A stretch of 64,000 nt of DNA from Streptosporangium violaceochromogenes (GCF_014654615.1 NZ_BNBB01000010.1:124001-188000), one strand, 5' to 3'; positions 43,095 to 53,256 are shown, counted from the first letter of the stretch. Program-made: numbers and translations. The notes: a model not told the origin generated them from the sequence alone.

Positions 43095-44798
43095 ATGGCC
43101 CTCCACACCGGCGGCCGGGTCCTGGTGGAGGCGCTGGCCGCGCACGGCGTCGACACGGTCTTCGGCATCCCCGGAACGCACAACCTGGCGATCTACGCGG
43201 CGCTGGCCGAGACCGGCGTCCGGCACGTCCTGCTCCGGCACGAGCAGGGCGTCGGGTTCGCCGCCGACGGCTACGCCCGTGTCAGCGGACGGCCCGGCGT
43301 CTGCGTGACGACGACGGGCCCCGGTCTGCTCAACGCCGCCACCGCCCTCGCCCAGTCCTACTCCGACTCGGTTCCGGTGCTGGTCATCGCGCCGGGCATG
43401 CCGATCGGACACCCCGCGGCGGGCAACGGCGAGCTGCACGAGACGAAGAACCAGTCCGCGGCGCTGGAGGCGATCGTCGCCCACAGCCACCGGGTCGGGA
43501 GCATCGCCGAGATCCCCGTCGCCGTCGCCCGCGCCTTCGCCGCGATGCGCTCGGGACGGCCCCGGCCGGTGTACATCGAGATCCCGCTGGACCTGCTGGA
43601 GGCGACCGGTGAGGCGGCCCCCGTCGCGCCGCTGACGGCCGGCCCGCCGGTCCCGCCCGCCGCCGAACTGGACCGCGCCGCCGGCCTGCTGCGCGCGGCG
43701 CGGGCCCCCGGCATCGTGGCCGGGGGCGGGGCGAACCGTGCCGCGGGGGCGCTGCGGGCGATCGCCGAACGGCTGGGCGCCCCCGTCGTCACCTCGATGA
43801 ACGGCAAGGGCGTGCTGCCCGACGACCACCCGCTGGCCCTCGGCGCCGGTCTGGCCCACGCGCCGGTCCGCGACTTCCTCGGCTCCTGCGACCTGCTGCT
43901 CGCGGTCGGGACCGAGCTGGCCCCCTCCGACATGTGGTACGGCGGCGTGCCCGCCGACGTGCCCGTGGTGCGCGTCGACGTCGACCCCGTCCAGCTCGTC
44001 ACCAACGCCCGGCCCGCCGTGGCCGTGCTCGGCGACGCGGGCGAGGCGCTGGCCGGGCTGCTCGACCGCCTCGGCCCCCCGGACGAGGCGGCCGGGCCGT
44101 CCGGGCCGTCCGGGCCGTCCCACGAAGACACCGGGGACATCAGGGGCGCCGGGAATGCCGGAGCCGCCGACGACAGGGCCGGCGCGCGGGACGGCCACAC
44201 GCGGGCGGCCCACTGGCGCGGCCTGCTGCGGGCGGACGCCCGCGAGCGCGGCGGCCCCTGGCTCTGGATCGTCGAGGCGCTGCAGCGGACGCTGGGACGC
44301 GACGGCGTACTCGCCGGCGACAGCACCATGGCCTGCTACTACGGGGCGCTCGGCAACCTCCGCGGCCACACCCCGGCCGGCTACCTCTACCCCACGGGGT
44401 TCGGCACGCTCGGTTACGGGCTGCCCGCCGCCGTCGGGGCGTCCGTCGCGGCACCGGAGCGGCCCGTCGTCGTGCTGGAGGGCGACGGCGGGTTCATGTT
44501 CACCGCGACCGAACTGGCCGCCGCGGCGGCCCTCGGCCTGCCGCTCCCGGTGGTCGTCGTGGACAACGGCGGGTACGGCGAGATCCGCCGCCAGATGGAG
44601 GCCAGGGGCGACACGGTGCAGGCCGTGGACCTGCCCCCGGTCGACCTGGCCGGGCTCGCCAGGAGCATGGGCTGCCACGCGCACGTCATGACGGAGGTGT
44701 CGGTGCCGGAGCTGACCCACCTGCTGGGCGAGGCCCTCAAGGCGGACCGCCCGACGGTGATCGTCGTCCCGGAGGAGCGGGTGGAGGAGGCGCGATGA
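43095..44798 (+). CDS. Thiamine-diphosphate-dependent 2-oxoacid decarboxylase (acetolactate-synthase superfamily)
   Basis: 567 residues. The catalytic Glu50 sits in RHEQGVGFAADGYAR. The ThDP motif begins at about residue 462 (EGDGGFMFTATELAAAAALGLPLPVVVVDNGGYGE). FMN/FAD-binding middle domain VAGGGANRAAGAL. The YGEIRRQM segment resembles 5-guanidino-2-oxopentanoate (AruI) and benzoylformate-type decarboxylases more than biosynthetic acetolactate synthase. An inserted Pro/Ser/Gly linker (about 335-370) is unusual. It is coupled to the aldehyde dehydrogenase by ATGA, supporting decarboxylation to an aldehyde. Confidence 0.85.
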   Translation: MALHTGGRVLVEALAAHGVDTVFGIPGTHNLAIYAALAETGVRHVLLRHEQGVGFAADGYARVSGRPGVCVTTTGPGLLNAATALAQSYSDSVPVLVIAPGMPIGHPAAGNGELHETKNQSAALEAIVAHSHRVGSIAEIPVAVARAFAAMRSGRPRPVYIEIPLDLLEATGEAAPVAPLTAGPPVPPAAELDRAAGLLRAARAPGIVAGGGANRAAGALRAIAERLGAPVVTSMNGKGVLPDDHPLALGAGLAHAPVRDFLGSCDLLLAVGTELAPSDMWYGGVPADVPVVRVDVDPVQLVTNARPAVAVLGDAGEALAGLLDRLGPPDEAAGPSGPSGPSHEDTGDIRGAGNAGAADDRAGARDGHTRAAHWRGLLRADARERGGPWLWIVEALQRTLGRDGVLAGDSTMACYYGALGNLRGHTPAGYLYPTGFGTLGYGLPAAVGASVAAPERPVVVLEGDGGFMFTATELAAAAALGLPLPVVVVDNGGYGEIRRQMEARGDTVQAVDLPPVDLAGLARSMGCHAHVMTEVSVPELTHLLGEALKADRPTVIVVPEERVEEAR

Positions 44799-46225
44799 GC
44801 GGGACGAGCGGGGTGTGGGACCGCGGCGAGCACTTCATCGACGGTGACTGGCACGCGCCCGAGGGGGGCGAGCTGATCGCCGTCGAGAACCCCGCCACCG
44901 CCGAACCGATCGGCTCGGCGCCGAGAGGCGGCCGGGCGGAGGTCGATCTCGCGGTCGCGGCGGCCTCCCGCGCCTGGCCCGCCTGGGCGGCGACCTCCCC
45001 CGAGGAGCGGGCGCGGGCGCTGGAGGCGCTGCGCGACGCGCTGGGCGCCCGGGAGAAGGAGCTGGTCGACCTCACGGTGGCCGAGCTCGGGGCTCCCGTC
45101 ACCTTCGCCCGGAAGGTGCACGTGCCGCTGGCCCTGGGCGACCTGGACGCCTTCGCCAAGGACGTGCGGGCCTTCCCGTTCGAGGAGCGGATCGGCACCT
45201 CCCTGGTGCTCAGGGAGCCGGCCGGCGTCGCCGGGTGTGTCACACCGTGGAACTACCCCCTCCACCAGATGGCGGCCAAGGTGGGCGCCGCGCTCGCGGC
45301 CGGCTGCACCGTCGTGCTGAAACCCGCCGAGCTCACCCCCCTGGCCGCCTACGCCCTCGCCGAGGCCGCTCTCGACGCGGGGCTGCCGCCGGGCACGCTC
45401 AACGTGGTCTTCGGCGGCGGGCAGGTCGTCGGAGACGCGCTGACCAGGAATCCCGGCGTCGACGTGATCTCCTTCACCGGCTCGACCGCCGTGGGCACCT
45501 CGGTGGCCGGGGCCGCCGCCCAGGACGTCCGGCGGTGCCTGCTCGAACTGGGCGGCAAGTCCGCCTCGGTGGCGCTCCCCGACGCCGACCTTGAGGCGGC
45601 GATCAGGTGGACCGTACGGTCGGCCACCGTCAACAGCGGCCAGACCTGCAGCGCCTGCACCCGGCTGGTCGTGCCGCGCGCGCACTACGCGGACGCGGTG
45701 ACCTACGCCGGCGAGCTGGCCGCCGGCCTGCGCGTCGGCGACCCGCTCGATCCTGCCGTCGATCTGGGGCCCGTGATCTCCGCCCGCCAGCGGAAGACCG
45801 TCCTCGGGTTCGTCGAACGGGCCGTCGCGGACGGAGCCCGGGTGGAGCCGGGCGGAAACGGGGACCTGCCCGAGCGGGGCCACTACGTCCGGCCCGCCGT
45901 CGTGTCCGGCACCCACCCCTACGCGGAGATCGCCCAGGAGGAGGTCTTCGGCCCGGTGCTGGTCGTCCTCGCCTACGACGACGAGGACGAGGCCGCGGCC
46001 ATCGCCGACTCCACCAGATACGGCCTGAGCGGCGCCGTGTGGTCGGCCGACCCCGGCCGCGCCACGGCGTTCGCCCGGCGGCTGCGCACCGGCCAGGTGG
46101 ACGTCAACGGGGGACGGTGGAACTTCTCGGCCCCGTTCGGCGGCTACAAGCAGTCCGGGACGGGCCGCGAACTCGGCCCCCACGGCATCGCCGACTTCTG
46201 CGAGACCAAGTCCCTCCAGTTCTAG
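44795..46225 (+). CDS. Aldehyde dehydrogenase, NAD(P)-dependent
   Basis: 476 residues. Catalytic Cys285 (NSGQTCSACTRL) and general base Glu251 (LELGGKSAS) are present, with NAD-site CVTPWNYPLHQMAAKVGAAL and FTGSTAVGTSV. The C-terminus (PFGGYKQSGTGRELGPHG) is normal. Located last in the operon it should oxidise the aldehyde released by the ThDP enzyme to the acid. Confidence 0.94.
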   Translation: MSGTSGVWDRGEHFIDGDWHAPEGGELIAVENPATAEPIGSAPRGGRAEVDLAVAAASRAWPAWAATSPEERARALEALRDALGAREKELVDLTVAELGAPVTFARKVHVPLALGDLDAFAKDVRAFPFEERIGTSLVLREPAGVAGCVTPWNYPLHQMAAKVGAALAAGCTVVLKPAELTPLAAYALAEAALDAGLPPGTLNVVFGGGQVVGDALTRNPGVDVISFTGSTAVGTSVAGAAAQDVRRCLLELGGKSASVALPDADLEAAIRWTVRSATVNSGQTCSACTRLVVPRAHYADAVTYAGELAAGLRVGDPLDPAVDLGPVISARQRKTVLGFVERAVADGARVEPGGNGDLPERGHYVRPAVVSGTHPYAEIAQEEVFGPVLVVLAYDDEDEAAAIADSTRYGLSGAVWSADPGRATAFARRLRTGQVDVNGGRWNFSAPFGGYKQSGTGRELGPHGIADFCETKSLQF

Positions 46226-46231
46226 GCACGT

Positions 46232-46282
46232 CCCTCCGATTCGGGTCCGGCGGCCCCTTCCCGCCGGGCCCGGCCGGGAGGG
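46232..46282. terminator. Terminator hairpin after the aldehyde dehydrogenase
   Basis: Nested complementary arms CCCTCC (46232-46237) with GGAGGG (46277-46282), and CGGGTCCGGCGG (46242-46253) with CCGCCGGGCCCG (46261-46272, one G-T pair), start seven bases after the stop. It probably also serves the convergent phosphotransferase gene. Confidence 0.75.
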
Positions 46283-46341
46283 ATGCCGCTAAACGATCTA
46301 CCAGCCTGGCGCCAACTGGCAGCAGGTGCCGTCGGCGGCGC

Positions 46342-47211
46342 CTATCGAGCGCGGAGCCGGCGTGCCAGCCATCGCAGTGACGACAGACCGAGCCCCCTCA
46401 TCATGGCGATGATGTTCGGGTCGGCTTCGGGACCGGTGAAACACACCGCCGCCAGCAGAAACCCCGCGTGCGCCGACAACCGGACGTCGATGTGGGCCGG
46501 GTCGACCCCGGCGGTGAGGGGAAGGGAGTCCAGGATCGGCTGAGGGTCCGTACCGCAGAGCGCGGCGCTCACCAGCAGGGTGACGACGTCGGCGTGTTCC
46601 GCGCCGACCCAGGCGTGCGGCCAGTCGACGAAGAACACACGGTCCCCGGCGAGCAGGACGTTGAACGGGTACAGGTCGCCGTGAAGCACGGTCTCACCGC
46701 TCACGGCCTCCTCCACCCGCCGCTCCAGGGCGCCGAGCAGATCCAGGTTCTCGTGGGCCCACGGCGCCGTCTCGGCCAGCCTCCTTTGCGCCTCCGGGTC
46801 GTCGATCACGTGTTTCCAGCCGCCGAGGCGGGGAGAGCCACGGCCGGTTCTCAGGTCCGGCGCGGGCGTCATCAGCCGGGCCAGGTCCGTCGCCGCCGCC
46901 AGCACCCGCTCAAGCTCGTCCGGCCGCCACGGCTGGGCCGGCAGGTGCCCTTCGATGTCCTCGAACGCCAAGGCCACCCAGTCGCCGTCGTCATGGGCGT
47001 CCAGGAGTCTCGGCACCGGAAGCCCGTCCGGCATGCCGCCCGCGACCACCCGCTCCCGCCGATGGAACTCCCCGGCCCACGGGGAGATTCTGGAACTGGC
47101 GGCCTTCAGGAAGACTCCGCGGCCGTTGTCCAGTGACAGTCGCGCCGCCGATCCAACCGACGCCTTCCGCGGCAACCGCACCGACTTCCGAATCAAGGAG
47201 CCGTTGCTCAC
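46342..47211 (-). CDS. APH-type phosphotransferase, N-terminally truncated
   Basis: The open frame has 289 codons, but family similarity begins only near residue 20 (GSAARLSLDNGRGVFLKA); the first 18 residues are antisense to an unrelated gene remnant. Catalytic motifs are present: HGDLYPFNVL and VFFVDWPHAW. The usual N-terminal lobe start (about 50-60 residues before this point) is missing, so activity is doubtful. It meets a truncated DUF234 gene head to head at about 47155, consistent with a deletion. Confidence 0.75.
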   Translation of the reverse strand: MSNGSLIRKSVRLPRKASVGSAARLSLDNGRGVFLKAASSRISPWAGEFHRRERVVAGGMPDGLPVPRLLDAHDDGDWVALAFEDIEGHLPAQPWRPDELERVLAAATDLARLMTPAPDLRTGRGSPRLGGWKHVIDDPEAQRRLAETAPWAHENLDLLGALERRVEEAVSGETVLHGDLYPFNVLLAGDRVFFVDWPHAWVGAEHADVVTLLVSAALCGTDPQPILDSLPLTAGVDPAHIDVRLSAHAGFLLAAVCFTGPEADPNIIAMMRGLGLSSLRWLARRLRAR

Positions 47212-47706
47212 CTTCTACCACGCGATGATGCGCCCCTTCTGGCCACAGCTCATGCGCGCCACCGCCACCGGCCGGATCTGGCGGCGCGCTCAGCGGAGAT
47301 TCACCGGAAACGTGCTGGGGCCGCACTTCGAGCGGCTGTGCCGCGACTGGACGCTCCATGTCGCCGAAGACCGTTTCGGAGACTGGCCCTCCCGGGTGAC
47401 GGCGGGCACCGTCAACGATCCGGCGAACAGGACGACCCACGAGGTGGACGTGGCGGCCGTGGGACACACCGATGACGGCAGGCCTCCGCTTCTCGCGATC
47501 GGCGAGGCCACATGGGGGAGACCATGGGGGCCGGCCACCTTGACCGCCTCCGGCGCATCCGCGGTCTCGTCGCCCGCAACGACAAATACGACACCTCACG
47601 CACCCGCCTGGTGTGCTATTCGGGGTCGGGGTTCACCGAGGAACTTCTCCGGCTGGGCGAACGGGACGAGGTCGAACTGGTAGGGGTCGGCGATCTGTAC
47701 GGCTGA
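47150..47706 (+). pseudogene. Remnant of a DUF234/ATP-binding protein, truncated and frameshifted
   Basis: Reads DAFRGNRTDFRIKEPLLTFY and RPFWPQLMRA, then HEVDVAAVGHTDDGRPPLLAIGEATWG, matching the C-terminal DUF234 part of archaeal-type AAA ATPases. The ATPase domain is absent. The frame breaks at the G5 run 47514-47518: one extra G would join WG to ETMGAGHLDRLRRIRGLVARND and run in the second frame to the TGA at 47704-47706. The gene is therefore dead or, less likely, carries a sequencing error at the homopolymer. Confidence 0.75.
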
Positions 47707-47793
47707 GGCCGGTTGGAGCGGCGGCGGATGTGAGGGGGTCCGGTGCGAGGTCGCGGTCGCCGCACCGGCCCCCCTCTCCCGCGAGACCCTCCG

Positions 47794-47827
47794 GGTGCCC
47801 GCCCCCGCAGGGAGGGGGGCGGGCACC
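47794..47827 (-). terminator. Strong terminator hairpin of the acyl-CoA dehydrogenase operon
   Basis: A perfect 13-bp stem, GGTGCCCGCCCCC (47794-47806) with its complement at 47815-47827 and an 8-base loop. It starts five bases beyond the acyl-CoA dehydrogenase stop on the minus strand and would also stop readthrough from the left. Confidence 0.85.
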
Positions 47828-47832
47828 GGCGG

Positions 47833-49041
<1,209 letters not shown>

Positions 49042-49045
49042 CGGG

Positions 49046-50212
49046 TCACCGCCTCGGGAGGCCGAGCAGTCGCTCGGCGATGATGTTGCGCTGGATCTCG
49101 CTGGTGCCGGCGTAGATGGTCTCCGCCTGCCCCTTGAACAGGACGTCGTGCCAGGTGTCCACCGTGTAGTCCTCGCCGGGCGGGCGCAGCGCCGCCCGGG
49201 GGCCGACCACGTCCATGTAGATCTCGCCCATCCGGCGGTGGGCCTCCGACCACAGGAGCTTGTACATGATCATCTCGGGTCCCTCCGGTTCGGAGGCGGT
49301 GAGGCGGTCGAGTTCGCTCCGGCCGAGGAAGCGCACGGCCTCAAGCAGCGTGTACGCCTCGGCCATGCCCTGACGGACCAACGGGTCGCCGTCGCGGCCG
49401 TCCTTCCGGACGACCTCCAGGACCTCCCGGAACTCACTCAGGAACTCGAAGTGCCGGAAGGCGTAGCCCATGGAGCGCTCGGCGCCGAGCGTGGTCATGG
49501 TGACCTTCCAGCCGTTGCCCAGCCCGCCGATGACGTCGGCGACCTGAGCCCTGGAGCCGTCGAAGTACACCTCGCTGTAGTCCCGGCGGCCGTCCATCTG
49601 CCGGATGGGGCGGACCTCGACGCCGTTGCCGGTCATGGGGACCAGGACGAACGACAGGCCCTTGTGCTTGGGGGCGTCCGGGTCGGTCCTGCACAGCACG
49701 AAGCACATGTCGGCGCCGTGCGCCTCCGACGTCCAGGTCTTCTGCCCGGTGATCGTCAGCGTGTCGCCGTCCACCACGCCCCTGGTCCGCACGCCGGCCA
49801 GGTCGGAGCCCGCGTCGGGCTCGGAGAAGCCCTGGCAGTAGACGTCCTCGCGGCTGACGATGCGGGGCAGCAGCCGCCTGCGCTGCTCCTCGGTGCCGTG
49901 GGCGATGATGGCCGGGCCGACCAGCGCCTCGCCGAAGCCCAGCATGGGGCGGGGCACGCCCGCCACGGCGAACTCCTCGTCGAGGACGGCCAGCTCAAGG
50001 GGACCCATGCCGGCGCCGCCGTACTCGACGGGCCAGTGCAGGCAGAGCCAGCCGCGCCGCCGCAGGCGCTCCAGCCACTCGGCCATCTCCGGGCCGACCT
50101 CCCTGGTCCAGACGTCGCCGTCCTTGGGCAGGCCCTCCACCCGGTTCTCGGCCACCCACCGGCGTACGGTGGCCCGGAACTCGGTCAGACGGCGTTCCTC
50201 ATCGGGGTTCAC
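49046..50212 (-). CDS. Acyl-CoA dehydrogenase, FAD-binding partner
   Basis: 388 residues from GTG 50212 (GGAGA upstream). FAD and substrate sites are visible: YCQGFSEPDAGSDLAGVRTRG, ITGQKTWTSEAHGADMCFVLCRT and the C-terminal GTSEIQRNIIAERLLGLPR. It is the canonical partner of the preceding gene product; the pair probably forms an alpha2beta2 enzyme that introduces a double bond into an acyl-CoA. Confidence 0.92.
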   Translation of the reverse strand: MNPDEERRLTEFRATVRRWVAENRVEGLPKDGDVWTREVGPEMAEWLERLRRRGWLCLHWPVEYGGAGMGPLELAVLDEEFAVAGVPRPMLGFGEALVGPAIIAHGTEEQRRRLLPRIVSREDVYCQGFSEPDAGSDLAGVRTRGVVDGDTLTITGQKTWTSEAHGADMCFVLCRTDPDAPKHKGLSFVLVPMTGNGVEVRPIRQMDGRRDYSEVYFDGSRAQVADVIGGLGNGWKVTMTTLGAERSMGYAFRHFEFLSEFREVLEVVRKDGRDGDPLVRQGMAEAYTLLEAVRFLGRSELDRLTASEPEGPEMIMYKLLWSEAHRRMGEIYMDVVGPRAALRPPGEDYTVDTWHDVLFKGQAETIYAGTSEIQRNIIAERLLGLPRR

Positions 50213-50238
50213 GGATCTTCTCCTCGCTCGTACGGGTC

Positions 50239-51519
50239 TCACACGAGCCGGTGGGGCACGGGAATCTGCTTGCGGTTCTGGAAGCGCGACCAGCGGTAGG
50301 GGTGCAGGGGGAGCGAGGTCGGCTCCCCCGACATGGACTGGGCGAGCAGTTCGCCCACCACGGGGCCGAGCCCGAAGCCCTGGCCGTTGAAGCCGGCCGC
50401 GATGTAGAGGCCGTCGAGGCGGTCGATCGGGCCGAGCACCGGCAGGGCGTCGGCGGTCATGTCGACCAGCCCGGCGATCGTGCGCACCACCCGGGCGTGG
50501 CCCACGCCGGGAAGAACGCCCTGGAGCGCCGCGAGCTTCCGGCGGGGGAACTTCTGGGGCACCAGGGGGTCGAACCCGCTCGGCGCCGGGGCGGCCCCCA
50601 GGGACGCCAGGATCTCGGACTTGACGATGCGCGGGTCGAACCGGAACTGGACCTCCTTGCGGCGGTCGATGAGCCTCGGCACCCAGATCAGCAGGTCGCG
50701 GAAGTCGTGGAAGCCCAGGTAGTGGCCGGCGCCGAGTGTGCGGTACCCGCCGGTGACCCGGATCACCCCGTCGGACATCTGGCGGGCGCCGTAGTCCGGG
50801 CCGCGCAGGAAGTAGTCGAAGCTCCGCTCGATCGGCTGGGTCTCCCCGTGGTAGATGCAGACGATCTGCATGGGCAGGTGGATGCGGAGCCGGTCGAGCA
50901 GCCTGGTCGTCCAGACGCCGGCGGCCAGAAGGACCTTCCCGGCGAGGATCACCTCTCCCGACAGCAGTTCGACCCCGGCGACGGCCCCCCGGTGCGTGCG
51001 CACCCGGCTGACCGTCTCGCCCGTCCGGAACCGCACGCCGCGCTCACGGGCGAGCGCGGCGTAGGCCTTGGTCGCGGCCACCGAGTCGACGAGGGCGTCC
51101 TCGGCGCTGTAGGCGGCGCCGACGATGTCCTCGGACAGCTCCGGGAAGCGCTCCCGCACGTCCGCGGCGGAGAGCATCTCGATCTTGATGCCGTTCTCCT
51201 TGGCGGTCTCGCGCATCTCCTCCAGGATCAGCATGTCCTCGGGCGAGTGCGCGGGGCACAGCCGGCCCATCTTCTGGTACTCGAACGGCAGGGACAGCTC
51301 TTCGACGGCCCTGTCCCACTTGTCCACGCTGGCGCCGGCGATGTCGGAGGCGTACTTTCCGAGGATGCCGATGGCGCCCATGTTGCGGCCCGACGCCTCG
51401 TAGGCGACATCGTCCTTGTCGACGACCAGTACCTCGAGACCGCGTGCGGCCAGCTCCGCGGCCGTCACGCAACCGGTGATCCCCGCGCCCACCACGACGA
51501 CGTCATAGCGGCTTGTCAT
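50239..51519 (-). CDS. FAD-dependent amine/amino-acid oxidase family (DAO) protein
   Basis: 426 residues. Dinucleotide-binding motif VVVGAGITGCVTAAELAARG at the N-terminus, and a DAO-type C-terminus (VDMTADALPVLGPIDRLDGLYIAAGFNGQGFGLGPVVGELLA) as in sarcosine oxidase beta and glycine oxidase. It oxidises a C-N bond of a small amine or amino acid. Its place with acyl-CoA dehydrogenases suggests it starts the breakdown of an N-containing substrate, but the substrate is unknown. Confidence 0.88.
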   Translation of the reverse strand: MTSRYDVVVVGAGITGCVTAAELAARGLEVLVVDKDDVAYEASGRNMGAIGILGKYASDIAGASVDKWDRAVEELSLPFEYQKMGRLCPAHSPEDMLILEEMRETAKENGIKIEMLSAADVRERFPELSEDIVGAAYSAEDALVDSVAATKAYAALARERGVRFRTGETVSRVRTHRGAVAGVELLSGEVILAGKVLLAAGVWTTRLLDRLRIHLPMQIVCIYHGETQPIERSFDYFLRGPDYGARQMSDGVIRVTGGYRTLGAGHYLGFHDFRDLLIWVPRLIDRRKEVQFRFDPRIVKSEILASLGAAPAPSGFDPLVPQKFPRRKLAALQGVLPGVGHARVVRTIAGLVDMTADALPVLGPIDRLDGLYIAAGFNGQGFGLGPVVGELLAQSMSGEPTSLPLHPYRWSRFQNRKQIPVPHRLV

Positions 51520-51706
51520 GAATGACTCCCTGCGTCCTTGCGCATGATCGCGCCCTTGGCCTCGCCGGCCGGGAGGTGCGATGACTCGATGCCGCCCTCG
51601 GGCACGTCATGAACATTACAGGATTGCTATATTCGGGACAAGATGTAATGGTGTGCTACAGTTTTCACGCGGCCGGAACAGAGCGGGCCGCCAAGCGGAG
51701 AGGCTG
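51520..51706. promoter_or_regulatory. Divergent promoter with inverted-repeat operator candidate
   Basis: AT-rich core at 51610-51660. CATTACA (51614-51620) and TGTAATG (51644-51650) are a perfect 7-bp inverted repeat with centres 30 bp apart, about three helical turns. The element could bind the RpiR-type regulator encoded at 55506. The ribosome-binding site GGAGAGG lies before 51707. Confidence 0.55.
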
Positions 51707-52858
51707 GTGAATGCGCCGATGAGCGGGCGTGTGGCCATCGCGGGCGTCGCGGAGTCGGACCTCGGCATCACGGGAAGAACGCCGATGGCGCTCCAGGCGC
51801 AGGCGGTGACCCGTGCGCTCGCGGAGGCCGGGCTGAGTCTGTCCGACGTCGACGGCTACTGCACCTCCGACCTCGCGGGCGAGTACGCCCCGAGCGTCCG
51901 CATGGCCGAATACCTCGGCATCAGGCCGACCTACCACGACACCTCCGCCCTGGGCGGGGCCTCCTTCCTGTCGCAGACCGCCCACGCCGCCCAGGCGATC
52001 CGGGACGGCCGGGCCGAGGTGGTCGTCGTGGGTTACGCCCGCGCCCCCCGGAGCTGGAACCCGCCGGTTCCCGCCGCGCCGCTGTACGGCCCCGGCCAGT
52101 ACGAGCGCATGTGGGGCGCCCCCTTCCCCGTCACCGCCTACGCGCTCGCCGCGCGGCGCTACCTCCACGACCACGGGGCGGCCCCCGAGCAGCTCGCCGC
52201 CGTCGCCGTCGCCGCCCGCCGATGGGCCGGGCTCAACCCCGCCGCCTACCGCCGGGACCCCATCACCGTCGACGACGTGCTGGGTTCGCGCATGATCGCC
52301 GACCCGCTGCACGCGCTGGACTGCTGCCTGGTGACCGACGGCGGCGGGGCGATCGTCCTGGTGGGAGAGGACCGCGCCCGCGACCTGCCGCAGCGCCCGG
52401 TGTTCATCCTCGGCCACGGCGACGCCTCCACCCACATGAACGTCTCGTCGATGCCCGACCTGACCCGGACCGCCGCCGCCGCGAGCGGCGAACGCGCCCT
52501 GCGCGAGGCCGGGGTCGCCGTCGGCGACATCGACGTCTTCCAGATCTACGACTCCTTCACCGTCACCGTGCTGCTGACCATGGAGTCGCTCGGCCTGTGC
52601 GGGCCCGGCGAGGCGGGGCCCCTCGTCGCCGCGGGGCACACCGCGCCCGGCGGTGACCTTCCGATGAACACCAACGGCGGCGGGCTCTCCTACTGCCACC
52701 CCGGGGAGTACGGAATCTTCACGATCATCGAGGCGGTGCGGCAGCTCAGGGGAGCGTGCGGGGACCGCCAGGTGCCCGGCGCCGAACTCGCCCTGGCCCA
52801 CGGCACGGGCGGCGAACTCAGCGCGACCTCGACGCTCATACTCGGGAGCAACCGATGA
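51707..52858 (+). CDS. Thiolase-fold lipid-transfer protein without the usual Cys
   Basis: 383 residues from GTG 51707 (GGAGAGG upstream; ATG 51719 is an alternative). Thiolase architecture is clear (IAGVAESDLG, ADPLHALDCCLVTDGGGAIVLV, PMNTNGGGLSYCHPG). At the nucleophile position the sequence is DTSALGGASF, with no Cys. The gene overlaps the DUF35 gene by ATGA. Ltp2/ChsH2-type thiolase-DUF35 pairs act as retro-aldolases in sterol side-chain breakdown, which is the best model here. Confidence 0.85.
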   Translation: MNAPMSGRVAIAGVAESDLGITGRTPMALQAQAVTRALAEAGLSLSDVDGYCTSDLAGEYAPSVRMAEYLGIRPTYHDTSALGGASFLSQTAHAAQAIRDGRAEVVVVGYARAPRSWNPPVPAAPLYGPGQYERMWGAPFPVTAYALAARRYLHDHGAAPEQLAAVAVAARRWAGLNPAAYRRDPITVDDVLGSRMIADPLHALDCCLVTDGGGAIVLVGEDRARDLPQRPVFILGHGDASTHMNVSSMPDLTRTAAAASGERALREAGVAVGDIDVFQIYDSFTVTVLLTMESLGLCGPGEAGPLVAAGHTAPGGDLPMNTNGGGLSYCHPGEYGIFTIIEAVRQLRGACGDRQVPGAELALAHGTGGELSATSTLILGSNR

Positions 52859-53256
52859 CCAGGGTCTACCCGTCCGCCTACGAGGACGCCGACTCACAGC
52901 CGTTCTGGGCCGCGCTCGGCGAGGGCCGGCTGGACATGCCCAGGTGCGACGACTGCGGGCGGCACCTGTTCTACCCGCGCGCGGTCTGCACGGCCTGCGG
53001 GAGCGAGCGCCTGACCTGGGTGACCGCCCGGGGCCGCGCCACGGTTCACAGCTTCACCACGATCCACCAGCGCGACGGCGGCTCCTACGTGATCGCCCTC
53101 GTGGACCTCGCGGAGGGACCCAGGATGATCACGGAGATCATCGGCGAGAACGCCGGGGAGGTCGCCATCGGCGCCGAGGTGGTCCTCGACGTCACCGGCG
53201 ACCCACCCCGCCCGTTCTTCCGCCTCGCCGGTCCCGCCCAGGGGCGGGACGCGTGA
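52855..53256 (+). CDS. DUF35 OB-fold zinc-ribbon protein
   Basis: 133 residues. A zinc ribbon formed by Cys31, Cys34, Cys45 and Cys48 (CDDCGRHLFYPRAVCTACG) precedes an OB fold (GRATVHSFTTIHQ, IALVDLAEGPRMITEIIG). Such proteins bind the CoA end of substrates for a thiolase-like partner. Overlaps by four bases with genes on both sides (ATGA, GTGA), so the three are co-translated. Confidence 0.92.
   Translation: MTRVYPSAYEDADSQPFWAALGEGRLDMPRCDDCGRHLFYPRAVCTACGSERLTWVTARGRATVHSFTTIHQRDGGSYVIALVDLAEGPRMITEIIGENAGEVAIGAEVVLDVTGDPPRPFFRLAGPAQGRDA

Noticed and set aside
43095-44798. Biosynthetic acetolactate synthase large subunit
   Set aside because: No small subunit gene, catabolic neighbours and a YGEI-type segment argue for a catabolic 2-oxoacid decarboxylase.
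44414-46183. 589-codon minus-strand open frame opposite the ThDP and aldehyde dehydrogenase genes
   Set aside because: Shadow of two genes with intact catalytic motifs; no family features.
46342-47211. Intact antibiotic-resistance phosphotransferase of the polyketide cluster
   Set aside because: Distant from the cluster, N-terminus missing, and placed at a deletion scar.
51515-51526. GTCAT-GA-ATGAC palindrome at the oxidase start codon
   Set aside because: Half of it is the start codon context; short and likely coincidental.
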